Notes: generated from the sequence alone by a model not told the origin. A stretch of 64,000 nucleotides of DNA from CALBJU01 sp965247125 (GCA_965247125.1 CBDFGO010000002.1:992001-1056000), one strand, 5' to 3'; counted from the first letter of the stretch, positions 24,795 to 34,106 are shown. Numbers and translations are program-made.

Positions 24795-26186
24795 TCAGTT
24801 CTCGCCGGTGGTCACCGCCGAAGCGATATGCATCCGACGATCAATTTCATTCCAGAACTCCGATGCGATCGCGTCGCGATCTGGTTGCTGGTCTGGCTCC
24901 CAAATATAACCCGCCAGGTTGGAGAGTCGATCGAATAGATGTTCCGGATAGTACGTCCCCTCGACACCCGTATAAAACGCTACGTCATTCAGCATGCCCC
25001 GAACAAAGTCGAAGCGCATGCCATCTCCGGATCCTCGGTATGCTGCCAGCTCTCCCCCTTCCTCGCGCTCGAGAAAAAAGACCGATTCTGCACTCTCCTC
25101 AATCAACATCGAACGAAGGGAAACCTGTCGCGTCACGAGCGTTAAGTGCTGTCCCTTCAATTGCTGAATTCGGCCCGAAAGAGAGTCCCGGCTCGCGACA
25201 AATACGTTTCCAATCCCGAAGATCGAGTCCACCTCAGCCGATGAGATCAGATCGAGAGAATCCGATATCAACTGGGTGTCGGTCAACCACGCGATCGGAC
25301 TTCCGCGAACACTGGTACGTTGGTTGTCATCTCCATCTGTAGTCGTGGACAGTGAGTCGCCCGTCACAGTGTAGGAAGAGGTGGATACCAGGACTGAATC
25401 AGTGGCGATCAGCGAATCCTCTCCTTGCAGATACAGCGACTCAGCAGAGACATAGAGGGTATCTGCATCCGCAGGTTCGATAACTGCCATTTTCGCACCT
25501 CCTCCCACGAATATCGAGTCTGCGGCCGCGTCTCGATAGAGTCTTTCACCTAGTAGGTAGGTCTGCTTCGACTCACCGAGCTTGGAACGGATTACAATGA
25601 TATCGCCCCAAGCACTCGCTTGTCGCTCTTCGCGTCTGTACCTCACCGAATCCGCATACAGTGTCAGGTCATCCTGGACCAGCCTCACGTTTCGGCTGAA
25701 CACTGCGATATTTGCATCGGTACGATAGACAGCCCTGTCTGCAAACAGAACTGTCAGGCTGTCCGTGTATTGAACGCCCTCGTCAAATACCGTCCTGTCC
25801 TCATCTGAATAGTGTATAGCGTTGGGCGATCTGAGCACAACTTCGCCATCTGACAACTGAACATTTCCCTCGGCTACGCTCACTTTGGAAGCCTTCTCGT
25901 AGCGGAGCCGATCCGTTCGGAGCGTGTCTCCTTCTTCCACGACAACGACATCACCCCAGAATCGGATGTATCCATCCCCTTCATCCCTGCCGAAATTGGC
26001 CGTCAGTTTGGAACCCTCAGAGGTCAGAATGGGGCGTACCAACTCAGAAACAGATCGTCCGTCAATCTGGCGGATGATGAGAGAATCAGACTCCAGCTGA
26101 ACTTCCCGTTGATCCTGTGCGGAGGTAATCGACACGAGAGTGAATGTCAATGCGCTCAGAAGCAAGATCTTTCTACTCATCTTCAA
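24795..26186 (-). CDS. lptA: OstA/LptA-family periplasmic LPS transport protein
   Basis: Periplasmic bridge protein that carries LPS between the inner and outer membranes. The 463 aa product has a signal peptide (MKMSRKILLLSALTFTLVSI, cleavage near TSAQ) and OstA-fold repeats with the alternating beta-strand pattern from about 40 to 400 (DTLRTDRLRYEKASKVSVAE, LYADSVRYRREERQASAWGD and similar). It is much longer than E. coli LptA (185 aa), as is common for OstA-like proteins in Bacteroidota. It overlaps the lptC gene by 14 bp and precedes lptB by 9 bp, so the three form one operon. Confidence 0.82.
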   Translation of the reverse strand: MKMSRKILLLSALTFTLVSITSAQDQREVQLESDSLIIRQIDGRSVSELVRPILTSEGSKLTANFGRDEGDGYIRFWGDVVVVEEGDTLRTDRLRYEKASKVSVAEGNVQLSDGEVVLRSPNAIHYSDEDRTVFDEGVQYTDSLTVLFADRAVYRTDANIAVFSRNVRLVQDDLTLYADSVRYRREERQASAWGDIIVIRSKLGESKQTYLLGERLYRDAAADSIFVGGGAKMAVIEPADADTLYVSAESLYLQGEDSLIATDSVLVSTSSYTVTGDSLSTTTDGDDNQRTSVRGSPIAWLTDTQLISDSLDLISSAEVDSIFGIGNVFVASRDSLSGRIQQLKGQHLTLVTRQVSLRSMLIEESAESVFFLEREEGGELAAYRGSGDGMRFDFVRGMLNDVAFYTGVEGTYYPEHLFDRLSNLAGYIWEPDQQPDRDAIASEFWNEIDRRMHIASAVTTGEN

Positions 26187-26748
26187 TCACCACCACACCG
26201 CTGACTCGTGCTAGAGAGAAATCGTTCAGGTCTTCGTCAGCATCCAGCCCGTATCCGGAAAAAGTCTGGGTGGGAGTTGTGATGGTCGCGAAACCAGCGG
26301 TGCCGATTCGCGAAGTAATATCGGACCAGGAGAGGTGCTCGCTGAAGAGCCACCGCTCAGCTCTTGCCTCTACGATCACGTCGCCCTCCGCGACAAAGCG
26401 GCCCTGCCTCTCGAAGTAGGTAATGGTTTGCGACGTGACCACAGCCGATGTATCTCCGAGAGTATCAAAAATAAAAACCTGGACTCGCTCTGATTCTTCG
26501 TTGAGGGCTGACATAACCAGGTAGGTACTGTCGGGCGTCTCGTAGCGCGCCATAAACGCGGCTTTCATATGGATTCGTCGAACACCCCCATCATTGATAC
26601 GCATGTCAGGATTCCAGCTTTCCGACGTCGGACCTTCATCTTCCAGCAGGGTCTGAATTGTCACGCCAGATTCGTGAGACTGACAGCCGCCTGCTAATAC
26701 GGTGGCGATCACGAAGGTCAATATCAGGTGCGGGAGCTGGAAGCGCAT
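26173..26748 (-). CDS. lptC: LptC-like lipoprotein
   Basis: LptC links the LptBFG transporter to LptA. Started at the ATG at 26748 the product is 191 aa with a lipoprotein signal (MRFQLPHLILTFVIATVLAG, then GC as the lipidation Cys). The body shows the LptC beta-jellyroll pattern: VRRIHMKAAFMARYETPDST, FFERQ-like strands, FVAEGDVIVEAR, LSWSDITSRIGTAGFATITT and FSGYGLDADEDL. The family here is a lipoprotein rather than having a single TM anchor, which is usual in Bacteroidota. First gene of lptC-lptA-lptB-tyrS-DAHP synthase. Confidence 0.78.
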   Translation of the reverse strand: MRFQLPHLILTFVIATVLAGGCQSHESGVTIQTLLEDEGPTSESWNPDMRINDGGVRRIHMKAAFMARYETPDSTYLVMSALNEESERVQVFIFDTLGDTSAVVTSQTITYFERQGRFVAEGDVIVEARAERWLFSEHLSWSDITSRIGTAGFATITTPTQTFSGYGLDADEDLNDFSLARVSGVVVIEDE

Positions 26749-27072
26749 TGTATATGCGTGTGTGCGAATGCCAAATGATACGATGGGCATATATTCAAAA
26801 CCGAGCTGATTCTCCCGCCATCAGTATCGCCTTTCTGGTCTGACATTTTCGGCGTAAACAATTCCGAGTCTCAAGCTTTCAGGACCCGAGTGGCTGAGTT
26901 CCATTTCGATTCAGTTGATTATATTCGATTCAGGGTGTTTCAGTGGGGGTACGGTAGCGGGTATCAATCCTGAATTATCCGGCATAAAACGCCCGATTAA
27001 GCGCTTTAGTTTGGATCTGGTCAGCCGATAACCAAATCGAGTTCAGCATGTACAAACAACACAATACTGGTC
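26749..27072. other. Divergent intergenic region
   Basis: A 324 bp spacer between the lpt operon (minus) and the STAS gene (plus), so it must hold promoters in both directions. I could not pick a convincing -35/-10 pair on either strand, and there is no further gene. Confidence 0.4.
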
Positions 27073-27426
27073 ATGGAAGCGACAACAATGAACTTTAAAG
27101 TCGAACCGGTCACGAACGAAACCGTCGTGATCAGGATCGGCAAGGCGTTGGATTTCCGCAACGCAGCAGACTTCAAAGCAGCAGCACAGACGCAGGTCCG
27201 TGCTGGTATTCGAAGCTTTATTCTCGACTTTACCGATACAGGCATCCTGGATTCGACAGGGTTGGGATCCATATTTTCACTCTACCGCCAGGTCTCTCCT
27301 ATAAACGGCCAGGTAGTATTTGCTTCAGTTTCACGTCCTGTTCAGGTCGTGGTGCAGTTGACGCGCACGTACAAGGTGTTCAGACAGTTTTCGACCGTCG
27401 AAGCCGCACGTAAAGCCGTTAATTAA
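27073..27426 (+). CDS. STAS-domain anti-sigma factor antagonist
   Basis: A 117 aa single STAS domain (SpoIIAA/RsbV type), the switch protein of partner-switching signalling. The phosphorylation site is Ser61 in FTDTGILDSTGLGSI, with the preceding Asp, so it should be a substrate of the adjacent kinase and phosphatase. A second ATG at 27088 (MNFKVEP) is an equally good start. It is the first gene of a three-gene module: STAS, HATPase kinase, response-regulator phosphatase. Confidence 0.88.
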   Translation: MEATTMNFKVEPVTNETVVIRIGKALDFRNAADFKAAAQTQVRAGIRSFILDFTDTGILDSTGLGSIFSLYRQVSPINGQVVFASVSRPVQVVVQLTRTYKVFRQFSTVEAARKAVN

Positions 27427-27463
27427 TCCGTTACTCCAGGAACGTATCCTCTGACTCAGAGAT

Positions 27464-27919
27464 ATGGAAATCACCCGCCAAAGATTCAGTCGGCTGGACG
27501 TCGTCATTGATGAGCTTCACGCGCTGTTTGAAGAGTGGGAGCGCGATGACGCGCTTCTCGCACACCTCGATCAGCATACTGTGGAGCTTTTACGTCTGGC
27601 CGTTCACGAGTGGATAGCCAATCTCGTCCAGCACGCAGATTTTGCAGGCCGGAGCCCTGAGGTAATTCTGGACGTGTATCCCAATGGGAGGCGCGTGCGG
27701 TGTGTCATTGAAGACAATTCGGAAGGATTTCCTTTCCCAGAACAACTTTACGTCCAGCAAGACGCCCTGACCCCTTTTCCAGAACGTGGAATGGGTCTCC
27801 TCATGCTGAACGCCGCTACCGAGTACTTTGAGTACTCTGTTACCCAAGAAGGTATGCGTCGTTTAGAATTCACCGTTTCAGCAGATAAAGACTCATGGCT
27901 CGACATTCCATTCTCATAG
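27464..27919 (+). CDS. RsbW/SpoIIAB-type anti-sigma factor serine kinase
   Basis: A 151 aa GHKL ATPase. The N-box is LRLAVHEWIANLVQHADF (about 43-60), the G1-like box is CVIEDNSEGFPF (about 85-95) and the G2 box is PERGMGLLMLNAATEYF (about 106-122). It should phosphorylate the upstream STAS protein and sequester a sigma factor or another target. Its 3' end overlaps the next gene by 25 bp. No sigma factor gene lies next to it, so the target is elsewhere or is not a sigma factor. Confidence 0.85.
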   Translation: MEITRQRFSRLDVVIDELHALFEEWERDDALLAHLDQHTVELLRLAVHEWIANLVQHADFAGRSPEVILDVYPNGRRVRCVIEDNSEGFPFPEQLYVQQDALTPFPERGMGLLMLNAATEYFEYSVTQEGMRRLEFTVSADKDSWLDIPFS

Positions 27920-29079
27920 TAGAGGACGAGCATACTCTGAGGAGGCTGCTCGAATACCGGCTTGGTATGCTCTACGACGTCCAAACGGCGTCGAATGGCG
28001 AGGAAGCCATTGAGCGTCTCGACGAAGAGCTGCCAAATCTGATCATTTCGGACATCATGATGCCGAAAATGGATGGATTTGCGTTGCAGGCCAAGCTGCA
28101 GGACCGCAAGGATACAAGAAACATTCCTTTCATTTTCCTGACTGCCAAGGCCGACGAGGCGAGTAAGCTTAAAGGCCAGCGCACCGGTGTTGACGATTAT
28201 ATCACAAAGCCATTTGATATCGATGGGCTACTCTCACGAGTTGAGAGGCTGCTCGAGCGTACTGCTCAGTTCCAGGCTCAGCTCGATGCAAAAATCGGCC
28301 TGGATTTCTCGCAGAAATTGATGCCGAAAGACCTTCCAGATGTAGCGGGATACCGCGCATTTTTCCGCAGTGATCCTCGTGAACACGGTGGTGGGGACAT
28401 TTTTGATTGGACAGAGTCCCGTCCAGGCACCTATCTCATCACCATCGGAGATGTCATGGGAAAAGGGCTTCAAGCAAAATTTTACGCATTCAGCTTCCTC
28501 GGCTATATCAGGAGTACCATCCACACCATGCTTGGTACGACGAATTCGCCTGCAGAGATGATGAAGCGAGTGAATCAGATCCTGGTAGACGATCCTCCCC
28601 TCGAAGACACGTTTGCCTCCCTCCTCCTCATGCGCTGGGAACCGGCTCGAAATCTCGTCACCTATTCGAACGCGGGGCATTGCCGTCCTGTGCTGGTGGG
28701 TCCACGAGGAGCCGAAATTGTCAGTCACTCTGACATGATTCTCGGTCTTGACAAGGGAGCGGAGTTCAAGGATACATCTATCGTACTCTCTCCCGGGTCA
28801 GCCATCGTAACTTATACGGATGGCCTCCTCGAGCAGCAGATGGAAGCGGGTGAGCAACTGGGAGAAGAAGGAGTCGTCGATAGCATCATGAAGGCGTATG
28901 GAACTGCGGATCCCGTAGACCTACTCCTCAAGAACGTGCTGGAAGACAGCTCGGTCGATGAGTTCAGCGACGATATCCTGTTGTTCTGGCTTGAACGAGA
29001 GACGACTCGCGATCGAAAAACCCCTCGCTGGTTCTCACCCTACGGTGAAGGATCTGAATCCGGCCAAGGCACAGTCTAA
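27895..29079 (+). CDS. Response regulator with PP2C/SpoIIE-type phosphatase output
   Basis: A 394 aa two-domain protein. The receiver domain (1-125) has the acidic pocket VEDE, the phospho-acceptor Asp53 in IISDIMMPKMDG, FLTAK and the conserved Lys in ITKPF. A helical linker (about 120-150) leads to a PPM/SpoIIE phosphatase (about 160-375) with metal ligands in GGGDIFDW, GDVMGKG, NAGHCRP, VTYTDGLLEQQ and EFSDDILLFWL. It should dephosphorylate the STAS protein when an unknown histidine kinase phosphorylates the receiver. The overlap with the kinase gene supports coupled expression. A small extra C-terminal tail of about 20 residues is not conserved. Confidence 0.9.
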   Translation: MARHSILIVEDEHTLRRLLEYRLGMLYDVQTASNGEEAIERLDEELPNLIISDIMMPKMDGFALQAKLQDRKDTRNIPFIFLTAKADEASKLKGQRTGVDDYITKPFDIDGLLSRVERLLERTAQFQAQLDAKIGLDFSQKLMPKDLPDVAGYRAFFRSDPREHGGGDIFDWTESRPGTYLITIGDVMGKGLQAKFYAFSFLGYIRSTIHTMLGTTNSPAEMMKRVNQILVDDPPLEDTFASLLLMRWEPARNLVTYSNAGHCRPVLVGPRGAEIVSHSDMILGLDKGAEFKDTSIVLSPGSAIVTYTDGLLEQQMEAGEQLGEEGVVDSIMKAYGTADPVDLLLKNVLEDSSVDEFSDDILLFWLERETTRDRKTPRWFSPYGEGSESGQGTV

Positions 29080-29112
29080 ATTGCACACAGTCTAAAGAAG
29101 GCACTGCCTGCC

Positions 29113-30231
29113 TCAGTTCGAGCGTAGGATGATTGCCAGTTCCGTCAGGAACCGTTCGATATCCGATACAGAATTGTAACCGTGAGCAGAAACTCTGAGT
29201 CTGCCGTCGCGGGCGGTCGTCCATACACGCTGCTCTCGAAGTGTCGTACAAACTCGAGCAGCATTTTGGACGTCAACAAGAAGAATTCCAGATCCGTATT
29301 CCACGGAAGAATGTGATCGAATCGGTAGGTCCAATTCCTGAAGTCCCGATCGAATAGACTGGATCGATGACAGAATTCGGGACTTCATATTTTCAACGCC
29401 AACCTCAGAGAGCAAGCGCAGGGCCTCTCCCATCGAAAATATTCCCGAAAATGCGGGGTGTCCCATCTCGTGCCCGATTCCTGCAGGCCACAGATCGAGT
29501 CGATCATTTTCGAGTGCGTACGCATTTCTTGCGCTGCGCCAACCTACCAAAGGAGGATCCCCTATCGGCCAATTGAATCCTGTGGCCAGGACCGCCACAC
29601 CGTAACCCGCAGTTGCCCACTTGTACCCGCTGAAAATCAGCGCGTCTATGTAGTCATCTTCAAGGTTTATGGGAAAGGCTCCGATCGACTGAGTGGCATC
29701 GACGATAAACAGAACATCATTTTCCCGGCATACCCTTCCTAGCTCGCGAATGTCAGAACGGAAGCCATTTGCATACTGTACTGAACTCAGCACGAAAGCC
29801 CGAGGACGAGGGTCCAGATTTCGCGAGAGTATATCTGCATCGACATATCCGGTGGAATCAGTCGGCATGAACTTCACCTCCCACCCCGCCCTGATAAACG
29901 GCGTGGTGCAGGAGGGAAATTCCTTGTCGATGGCAAGTAGTGTTGCGCCTTCGCCCAGCGAACGAGCCGCGATATTAAGGCCCAGAGAAGCATTCTGCAG
30001 AAACGCGATTTGATGCGCGGCTGCGCCGACGAATTTGGCGACATCATTTCTGTCCAACTCGGCGCGCTCAATCCATTCATCCCACGCCGTGTCGCCCTTT
30101 TCAAGAGCTTCCTGATAGTATTGCTGACCCGCCCGGGCAACTCGATACGACATCACTCCACCGCCGGCGGTGTTTAAATATGTTCGATCCTCGAGGGCAG
30201 GAAACTGCGATCTGAAGGTGGTCCAGTCCAT
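29113..30231 (-). CDS. PLP-dependent class V aminotransferase (cysteine desulfurase-like fold)
   Basis: A 372 aa fold-type I PLP enzyme when started at the ATG at 30231 (MDWTTFRSQFPALEDRTYLN); the open frame extends 30 codons further without support. The PLP-ring Asp is in FIVDATQSIGAFPIN and the Schiff-base Lys in FSGYKWATAGYG. The family includes cysteine desulfurases, kynureninases and isopenicillin epimerases. I see no conserved Cys loop typical of SufS, so the activity is open. It is convergent with the signalling module and stands alone. Confidence 0.8.
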   Translation of the reverse strand: MDWTTFRSQFPALEDRTYLNTAGGGVMSYRVARAGQQYYQEALEKGDTAWDEWIERAELDRNDVAKFVGAAAHQIAFLQNASLGLNIAARSLGEGATLLAIDKEFPSCTTPFIRAGWEVKFMPTDSTGYVDADILSRNLDPRPRAFVLSSVQYANGFRSDIRELGRVCRENDVLFIVDATQSIGAFPINLEDDYIDALIFSGYKWATAGYGVAVLATGFNWPIGDPPLVGWRSARNAYALENDRLDLWPAGIGHEMGHPAFSGIFSMGEALRLLSEVGVENMKSRILSSIQSIRSGLQELDLPIRSHSSVEYGSGILLVDVQNAARVCTTLREQRVWTTARDGRLRVSAHGYNSVSDIERFLTELAIILRSN

Positions 30232-30501
30232 CACGGTAAATTTAGAAATACTGGTAGAAGTTATCTCAATGCCTGTTGACAGGCGATTGTCGAACGGTAA
30301 ACCGGCCTGCGGAGGGCGCACGTTAATATATTGTCACCCCAAGATATTCAGTTGAACCCCTCTGGCACACCTCTCAAACACAATTAGAGCTGGGTTGGAG
30401 GAATGCCTTGCGATCGGATCAAAGATTTACGTTAATTCGTTGTGACGGGGTGCATATGGAGACATATCGCCGCAGAACGTAGATTTTTGTGTGCTATTGA
30501 T

Positions 30502-30981
30502 ATGCGAATCAGGACTGCAATTCTTATTCCGACGTTGATCTGTCTGCTGACAGGTTGCCGGGACTATGGCGTCGACTCGAATCCCGACGGAAGCCCGGCG
30601 CCTGGGCAAAAAGAAATCGATGTCCAGCCAAATGTACCGTTTGAGCTTGTTCTCGGGGGCACGGCACGGTTAGAGGGAACCGACCTGCAGATAGAATTTT
30701 CGTTTGTGAACGAAGACAGTCGATGCGCATCAAATGTAACCTGCATCCATGCCGGAAGGGCGATCATCCTTCTGACCATCACGGACGGTCAGTTCGCCCG
30801 CCATCAATTGGTAGCGCATATTCCGGGCCTGGTGGCGACGCCGTATCGGTTGAACGACATCATTCAGTTTGACAATCATCGCTACCGGCTGCTGCGTCTG
30901 AACCCTTATCCCGTAGACGGGGTACCGATTGATGATTCCGATTATCGAGCCCTTATAGATATTGAAAAACTTTTTGATTGA
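30502..30981 (+). CDS. Hypothetical lipoprotein
   Basis: A 159 aa protein started at ATG 30502 with a lipoprotein signal (MRIRTAILIPTLICLLTGC, lipobox LLTGC). The mature part is rich in beta strands (NVPFELVLGGTARLEGTDLQ, CASNVTCIHAGRAIILLTI) and has two Cys in the CASNVTC motif that could form a disulfide. Pattern and size resemble small secreted beta-sandwich lipoproteins. I do not recognise a named family. Isolated gene upstream of ndk. Confidence 0.6.
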   Translation: MRIRTAILIPTLICLLTGCRDYGVDSNPDGSPAPGQKEIDVQPNVPFELVLGGTARLEGTDLQIEFSFVNEDSRCASNVTCIHAGRAIILLTITDGQFARHQLVAHIPGLVATPYRLNDIIQFDNHRYRLLRLNPYPVDGVPIDDSDYRALIDIEKLFD

Positions 30982-31104
30982 AGGCCTGCGTTCGCTCTCG
31001 TGAACGATTCACATCTTCTTCCCCTCTACAGTGAACGATAAATCTGTGTTCACTCGTATTTTTTAGGCTCTCAATTTATCCGTTTCTTTCGATCAAGAGG
31101 AGTC

Positions 31105-31536
31105 ATGGCTCTCGAGCGCACACTTGCAATTCTAAAACCGGACTGCGTCCGAAAAAATCTCATTGGCGAAGTTATCCGCAGGATTCAGGAAGCGGGTTTT
31201 ACAGTTCGCGCCCTCAAGATGATCAATCTTTCGAGAGTCGATGCGGAAGGGTTTTACGCCGTACATCGCGACCGCCCCTTTTTCGGTGAACTAACGGAAT
31301 TCATGTCGTCAGGTCCCTGTGTTCCTATCGTTCTCGAAAAGGAAAATGCAGTGGCCGATTTTCGTACTCTGATCGGAGCGACGGATCCTGCAGAGGCCGA
31401 TGCTGGTACGATTCGAAGAGATTTCGCTGACAACAAAGGGCAGAACATCGTCCATGGATCTGACTCTCCTGAAAATGGTCTACTCGAATCGAATTATTAC
31501 TTCCCGGAAGTCGAGATCGTCAGCAACGCTGGCTAA
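31105..31536 (+). CDS. ndk: Nucleoside diphosphate kinase
   Basis: Transfers the gamma phosphate between nucleoside di- and triphosphates. The 143 aa length is standard. It starts MALERTLAILKPDCVRKNLI, and the active-site His is in NIVHGSDSPE (about 118). An AGGAG ribosome site lies 4 bp before the ATG, one of the few clear ones here. Its last 62 bp overlap the likely start of the NamZ gene in another frame. Confidence 0.96.
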   Translation: MALERTLAILKPDCVRKNLIGEVIRRIQEAGFTVRALKMINLSRVDAEGFYAVHRDRPFFGELTEFMSSGPCVPIVLEKENAVADFRTLIGATDPAEADAGTIRRDFADNKGQNIVHGSDSPENGLLESNYYFPEVEIVSNAG

Positions 31537-32800
31537 GCTATTTATAGTCGTCGCGCTCGTTCTAACCGCGAGCGGATGTGAAGGCATTGGTGGGCGGGCA
31601 GATCGAGAGATCCACCCGCCCACTCCAGTTTCTACGGGTGCCGATGAGCTCGTAAAATCTGGCTTTGAGGCGCTTGACGGCATGAACGTGGCCTTGATTG
31701 TCAATCATACGGCCAGAACTGGGGGCCGTCATCTGATTGATCTGATTCATGAAGCCCAGAATGTGAAGCTCCACGCATTGTTTGGCCCCGAACACGGTAT
31801 TCGCGGCGATGAAGATGCGGGGGCCCGAATCGATGATGGGCTCGACGATGCGACCGGCGCCCCCGTGTACAGTCTTTACGGAGAGATTCGGCGGCCGACA
31901 CCCGAAATGCTTGGGCAGGTGGAAGCCCTCGTGTTTGATATTCAGGATGTTGGCGCGCGCTTCTACACGTTCATCTCGACCATGGGTCTTTCCATGCAAT
32001 CGGCCGCGTTGGCCGACATACCGTTCATCGTACTGGACCGGCCGAATCCACTTGGAGGCGAGCGGGTCGAGGGATTTATTCGCGACTCCAGCCTGGTCTC
32101 GTTCGTCTCCCGGTATCCGATTCCTGTTCGGCATGGACTCACCGTCGGAGAACTGGCACGGATGATCAAGGGCGAAGCCTGGGTCGACGGCCTCGAGAAT
32201 CTGGATCTACGGGTTGTAGAGATGTCCGGGTGGGAGCGAGACATGATGTGGCCGGATACGGGCCTTGAGTGGATTCCTACCAGTCCAAATATCCCAACAT
32301 TCGAAACCGCCCTGGTCTACGCCGGCACCTGCTTTTTCGAGGCTACGATAGCCAGCGAGGGAAGGGGCACCCCTTCCCCATTCTTGACCCTTGGAGCGCC
32401 CTGGCTTGACGCAGAGTCTCTGGCGGAAGACTTTAACCGGTGGGAATTTCCCGGCGTTCAAGTCTCCGCCGGAACGACCACCCCCGTGAGCATTCCGGGA
32501 ACTGCGACCCATCCGAAGCTTGAAAACATTCCAATTCAAACGCTGATTGTCGAGGTAACAAATCCTGATTCAATTCAGTCGGTAGCGCTGGGGCTCGACC
32601 TAGTTGGTCGATTCTTTGCCCAGGCTCCGGATTCGTTGAAGGATTCGTTTTTCAACGAAAGATGGCTTGGGCTGCTTTCTGGGTCTGCTGAAACCCTCGA
32701 CATGGTTCGGGGAGGTATGGACTACGCGGCGTTCGAATGGAAGTGGAGGGACGAGGTGGCTGCATTCAAAGACCTGAGCGGTCCCTATCTCCTGTATTGA
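31475..32800 (+). CDS. namZ: NamZ-like exo-beta-N-acetylmuramidase (DUF1343, GH171), lipoprotein
   Basis: DUF1343 proteins related to Bacillus NamZ remove MurNAc from the non-reducing ends of peptidoglycan fragments in cell wall recycling. The 441 aa product (ATG at 31475) has a long basic n-region, a hydrophobic core (KLFIVVALVLTASGC, lipobox ASGC) and then the family body: GMNVALIVNHTARTGGRHLI, LFGPEHGIRGDEDAG, PVYSLYGEIRRPTPEML, VFDIQDVGARFYTFISTM, LDRPNPLGGERVEGF and EWIPTSPNIPTF. All signature blocks are present. The ORF is open further upstream inside ndk, but the signal peptide argues for the 31475 start. Confidence 0.85.
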   Translation: MVYSNRIITSRKSRSSATLAKLFIVVALVLTASGCEGIGGRADREIHPPTPVSTGADELVKSGFEALDGMNVALIVNHTARTGGRHLIDLIHEAQNVKLHALFGPEHGIRGDEDAGARIDDGLDDATGAPVYSLYGEIRRPTPEMLGQVEALVFDIQDVGARFYTFISTMGLSMQSAALADIPFIVLDRPNPLGGERVEGFIRDSSLVSFVSRYPIPVRHGLTVGELARMIKGEAWVDGLENLDLRVVEMSGWERDMMWPDTGLEWIPTSPNIPTFETALVYAGTCFFEATIASEGRGTPSPFLTLGAPWLDAESLAEDFNRWEFPGVQVSAGTTTPVSIPGTATHPKLENIPIQTLIVEVTNPDSIQSVALGLDLVGRFFAQAPDSLKDSFFNERWLGLLSGSAETLDMVRGGMDYAAFEWKWRDEVAAFKDLSGPYLLY

Positions 32801-32888
32801 TCGGACTGGAAGCCGTCGAGTATGACGAGATCATCTTCTTGAAGGATAACCCCGGCAGTTACACGTACGGCCAGGCGACTGCCTTCGC

Positions 32889-33158
32889 TCACGAATCCGC
32901 TTCGGCCGGCCGCCACATCACGGCGTAAATGACTTCCAGGTAGCCAGCCAAAAGAATGATGGGTGCGATGTAGAGCGAGATGAAGCCATCCACGTCATTT
33001 TCCATCCTCATGATGATGTATCCCACGACGATCATCGCCAACCCAGACAGCAATAGAACGTAGTTCTTGCGCGTGAACACCATCACGCGGTGCTTGCGCG
33101 CCTGACGCGAGCGTGATCCTCGGTTGCGTCTCGATTTTCTTGCTGCTTGCGCTGCCAT
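32889..33158 (-). CDS. Small DUF3098-like membrane protein
   Basis: An 89 aa protein if started at the ATG at 33158 (MAAQAARKSRRNRGSRSRQA). It has a very basic N-terminus, then two helices (about 28-50, NYVLLLSGLAMIVVGYIIM; about 61-80, FISLYIAPIILLAGYLEVIY). The pattern of a Phe-Thr-Arg-Lys-Asn-Tyr entry to helix 1 and a short loop resembles DUF3098, a Bacteroidota family of unknown function. The assignment is by shape only. Confidence 0.55.
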   Translation of the reverse strand: MAAQAARKSRRNRGSRSRQARKHRVMVFTRKNYVLLLSGLAMIVVGYIIMRMENDVDGFISLYIAPIILLAGYLEVIYAVMWRPAEADS

Positions 33159-33306
33159 CGACAGAAAAGTAAAGATGAATTCGGCGAATGAGCACTCCGA
33201 AAAAGGTCCACTTCCGAACACGTAGGCGTTTCGCAGGTTCCTCTTTCGAAAATCCGTTTCGCCGTCAATGCATGCTTCGTAGATTGACGCTTCAACTCTC
33301 GAATCC

Positions 33307-33777
33307 ATGCCGGCACCCATTCGCACATTTCTGATTGGACTTGGCATCTTCCTGCTTCAATGGCTGATGCTGGGTCGACTCACATTGTGGGGAGCATACC
33401 CGGATGCGGTTCTGCTTTTTGTTGCTTGGCTTGGAGTCCGAAAAGGCCGTCAGTGGGGTGCCATCGGTGGATTTGTCTTCGGCTTCCTGATGGATGTGGT
33501 CTACAACACTTGGGGCCTCCACATGCTCGTCAAGACCCTGATTGGATTTTTGCTGGGTCTCTTTCCAAGTTCGGAGCGTGAAGGTCTGCTTATATTGCCG
33601 CGTCAGGCTCTTCTTGGCGGCTTGGTCGTAGCCCTGGTTCACAACGGCATTTTCGTAACAATGCTGGCTCTCCAAGCAGGCGTCCGAAATTCGTTCCTGG
33701 TTACTGGATTGTGGATTGGATCGGCCCTGTACACTGCGTTTTTGGGTACCTTCGCATCGCTTTTCAGCTCCCGATAG
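33307..33777 (+). CDS. mreD: MreD-like rod shape-determining membrane protein
   Basis: A 156 aa hydrophobic protein with five predicted helices (about 6-26, 33-50, 55-75, 95-120, 130-150). The motif WGAIGGFVFGFLMDVVYNTW matches the conserved G-x-x-x-G-x-x-x-D patch of MreD, the membrane partner of MreC in the elongasome. No mreB or mreC is nearby; mreD-like genes apart from mreBC are known, but this lowers certainty. Confidence 0.65.
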   Translation: MPAPIRTFLIGLGIFLLQWLMLGRLTLWGAYPDAVLLFVAWLGVRKGRQWGAIGGFVFGFLMDVVYNTWGLHMLVKTLIGFLLGLFPSSEREGLLILPRQALLGGLVVALVHNGIFVTMLALQAGVRNSFLVTGLWIGSALYTAFLGTFASLFSSR

Positions 33778-33896
33778 GATATGAATTGATTGTGGATCGG
33801 GGCCGACCCTACCGACCGCGTGTTGCTTGAGCGTCGCCCAGCGCCGTATTTTCGACGCTCGATCAGGGTGACGCTCGCGATATTCTGGTCTGGAAA

Positions 33897-33969
<73 letters not shown>

Positions 33970-33978
33970 CATAGGAAT

Positions 33979-34022
33979 ATGCCCCGTATTCGCTTGTTTA
34001 TAGCGATTACGGGGCATTTTTC
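33979..34022 (+). terminator. Intrinsic terminator after tRNA-Ala
   Basis: TGCCCCGTA (33980-33988) pairs with TACGGGGCA (34008-34016), with an inner CGCT/AGCG extension and a T5 tail to 34021. Confidence 0.9.
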
Positions 34023-34087
34023 GTATATTCAAAGTGATGAGTGATACGAATTATGTCCGGTTGTTTCGGCAAGTTTGGGGGGTTTTT

Positions 34088-34106
34088 CGTAGTACATACG
34101 TAGTAC
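34088..34106. repeat. Direct repeat CGTAGTAC x2, possible recombinase arm sites
   Basis: CGTAGTAC at 34088-34095 and 34099-34106, an 11 bp period (one helical turn), between the tRNA and the integrase start. Arm-type sites of tyrosine recombinases are often arranged like this, but this is inference. Confidence 0.4.
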
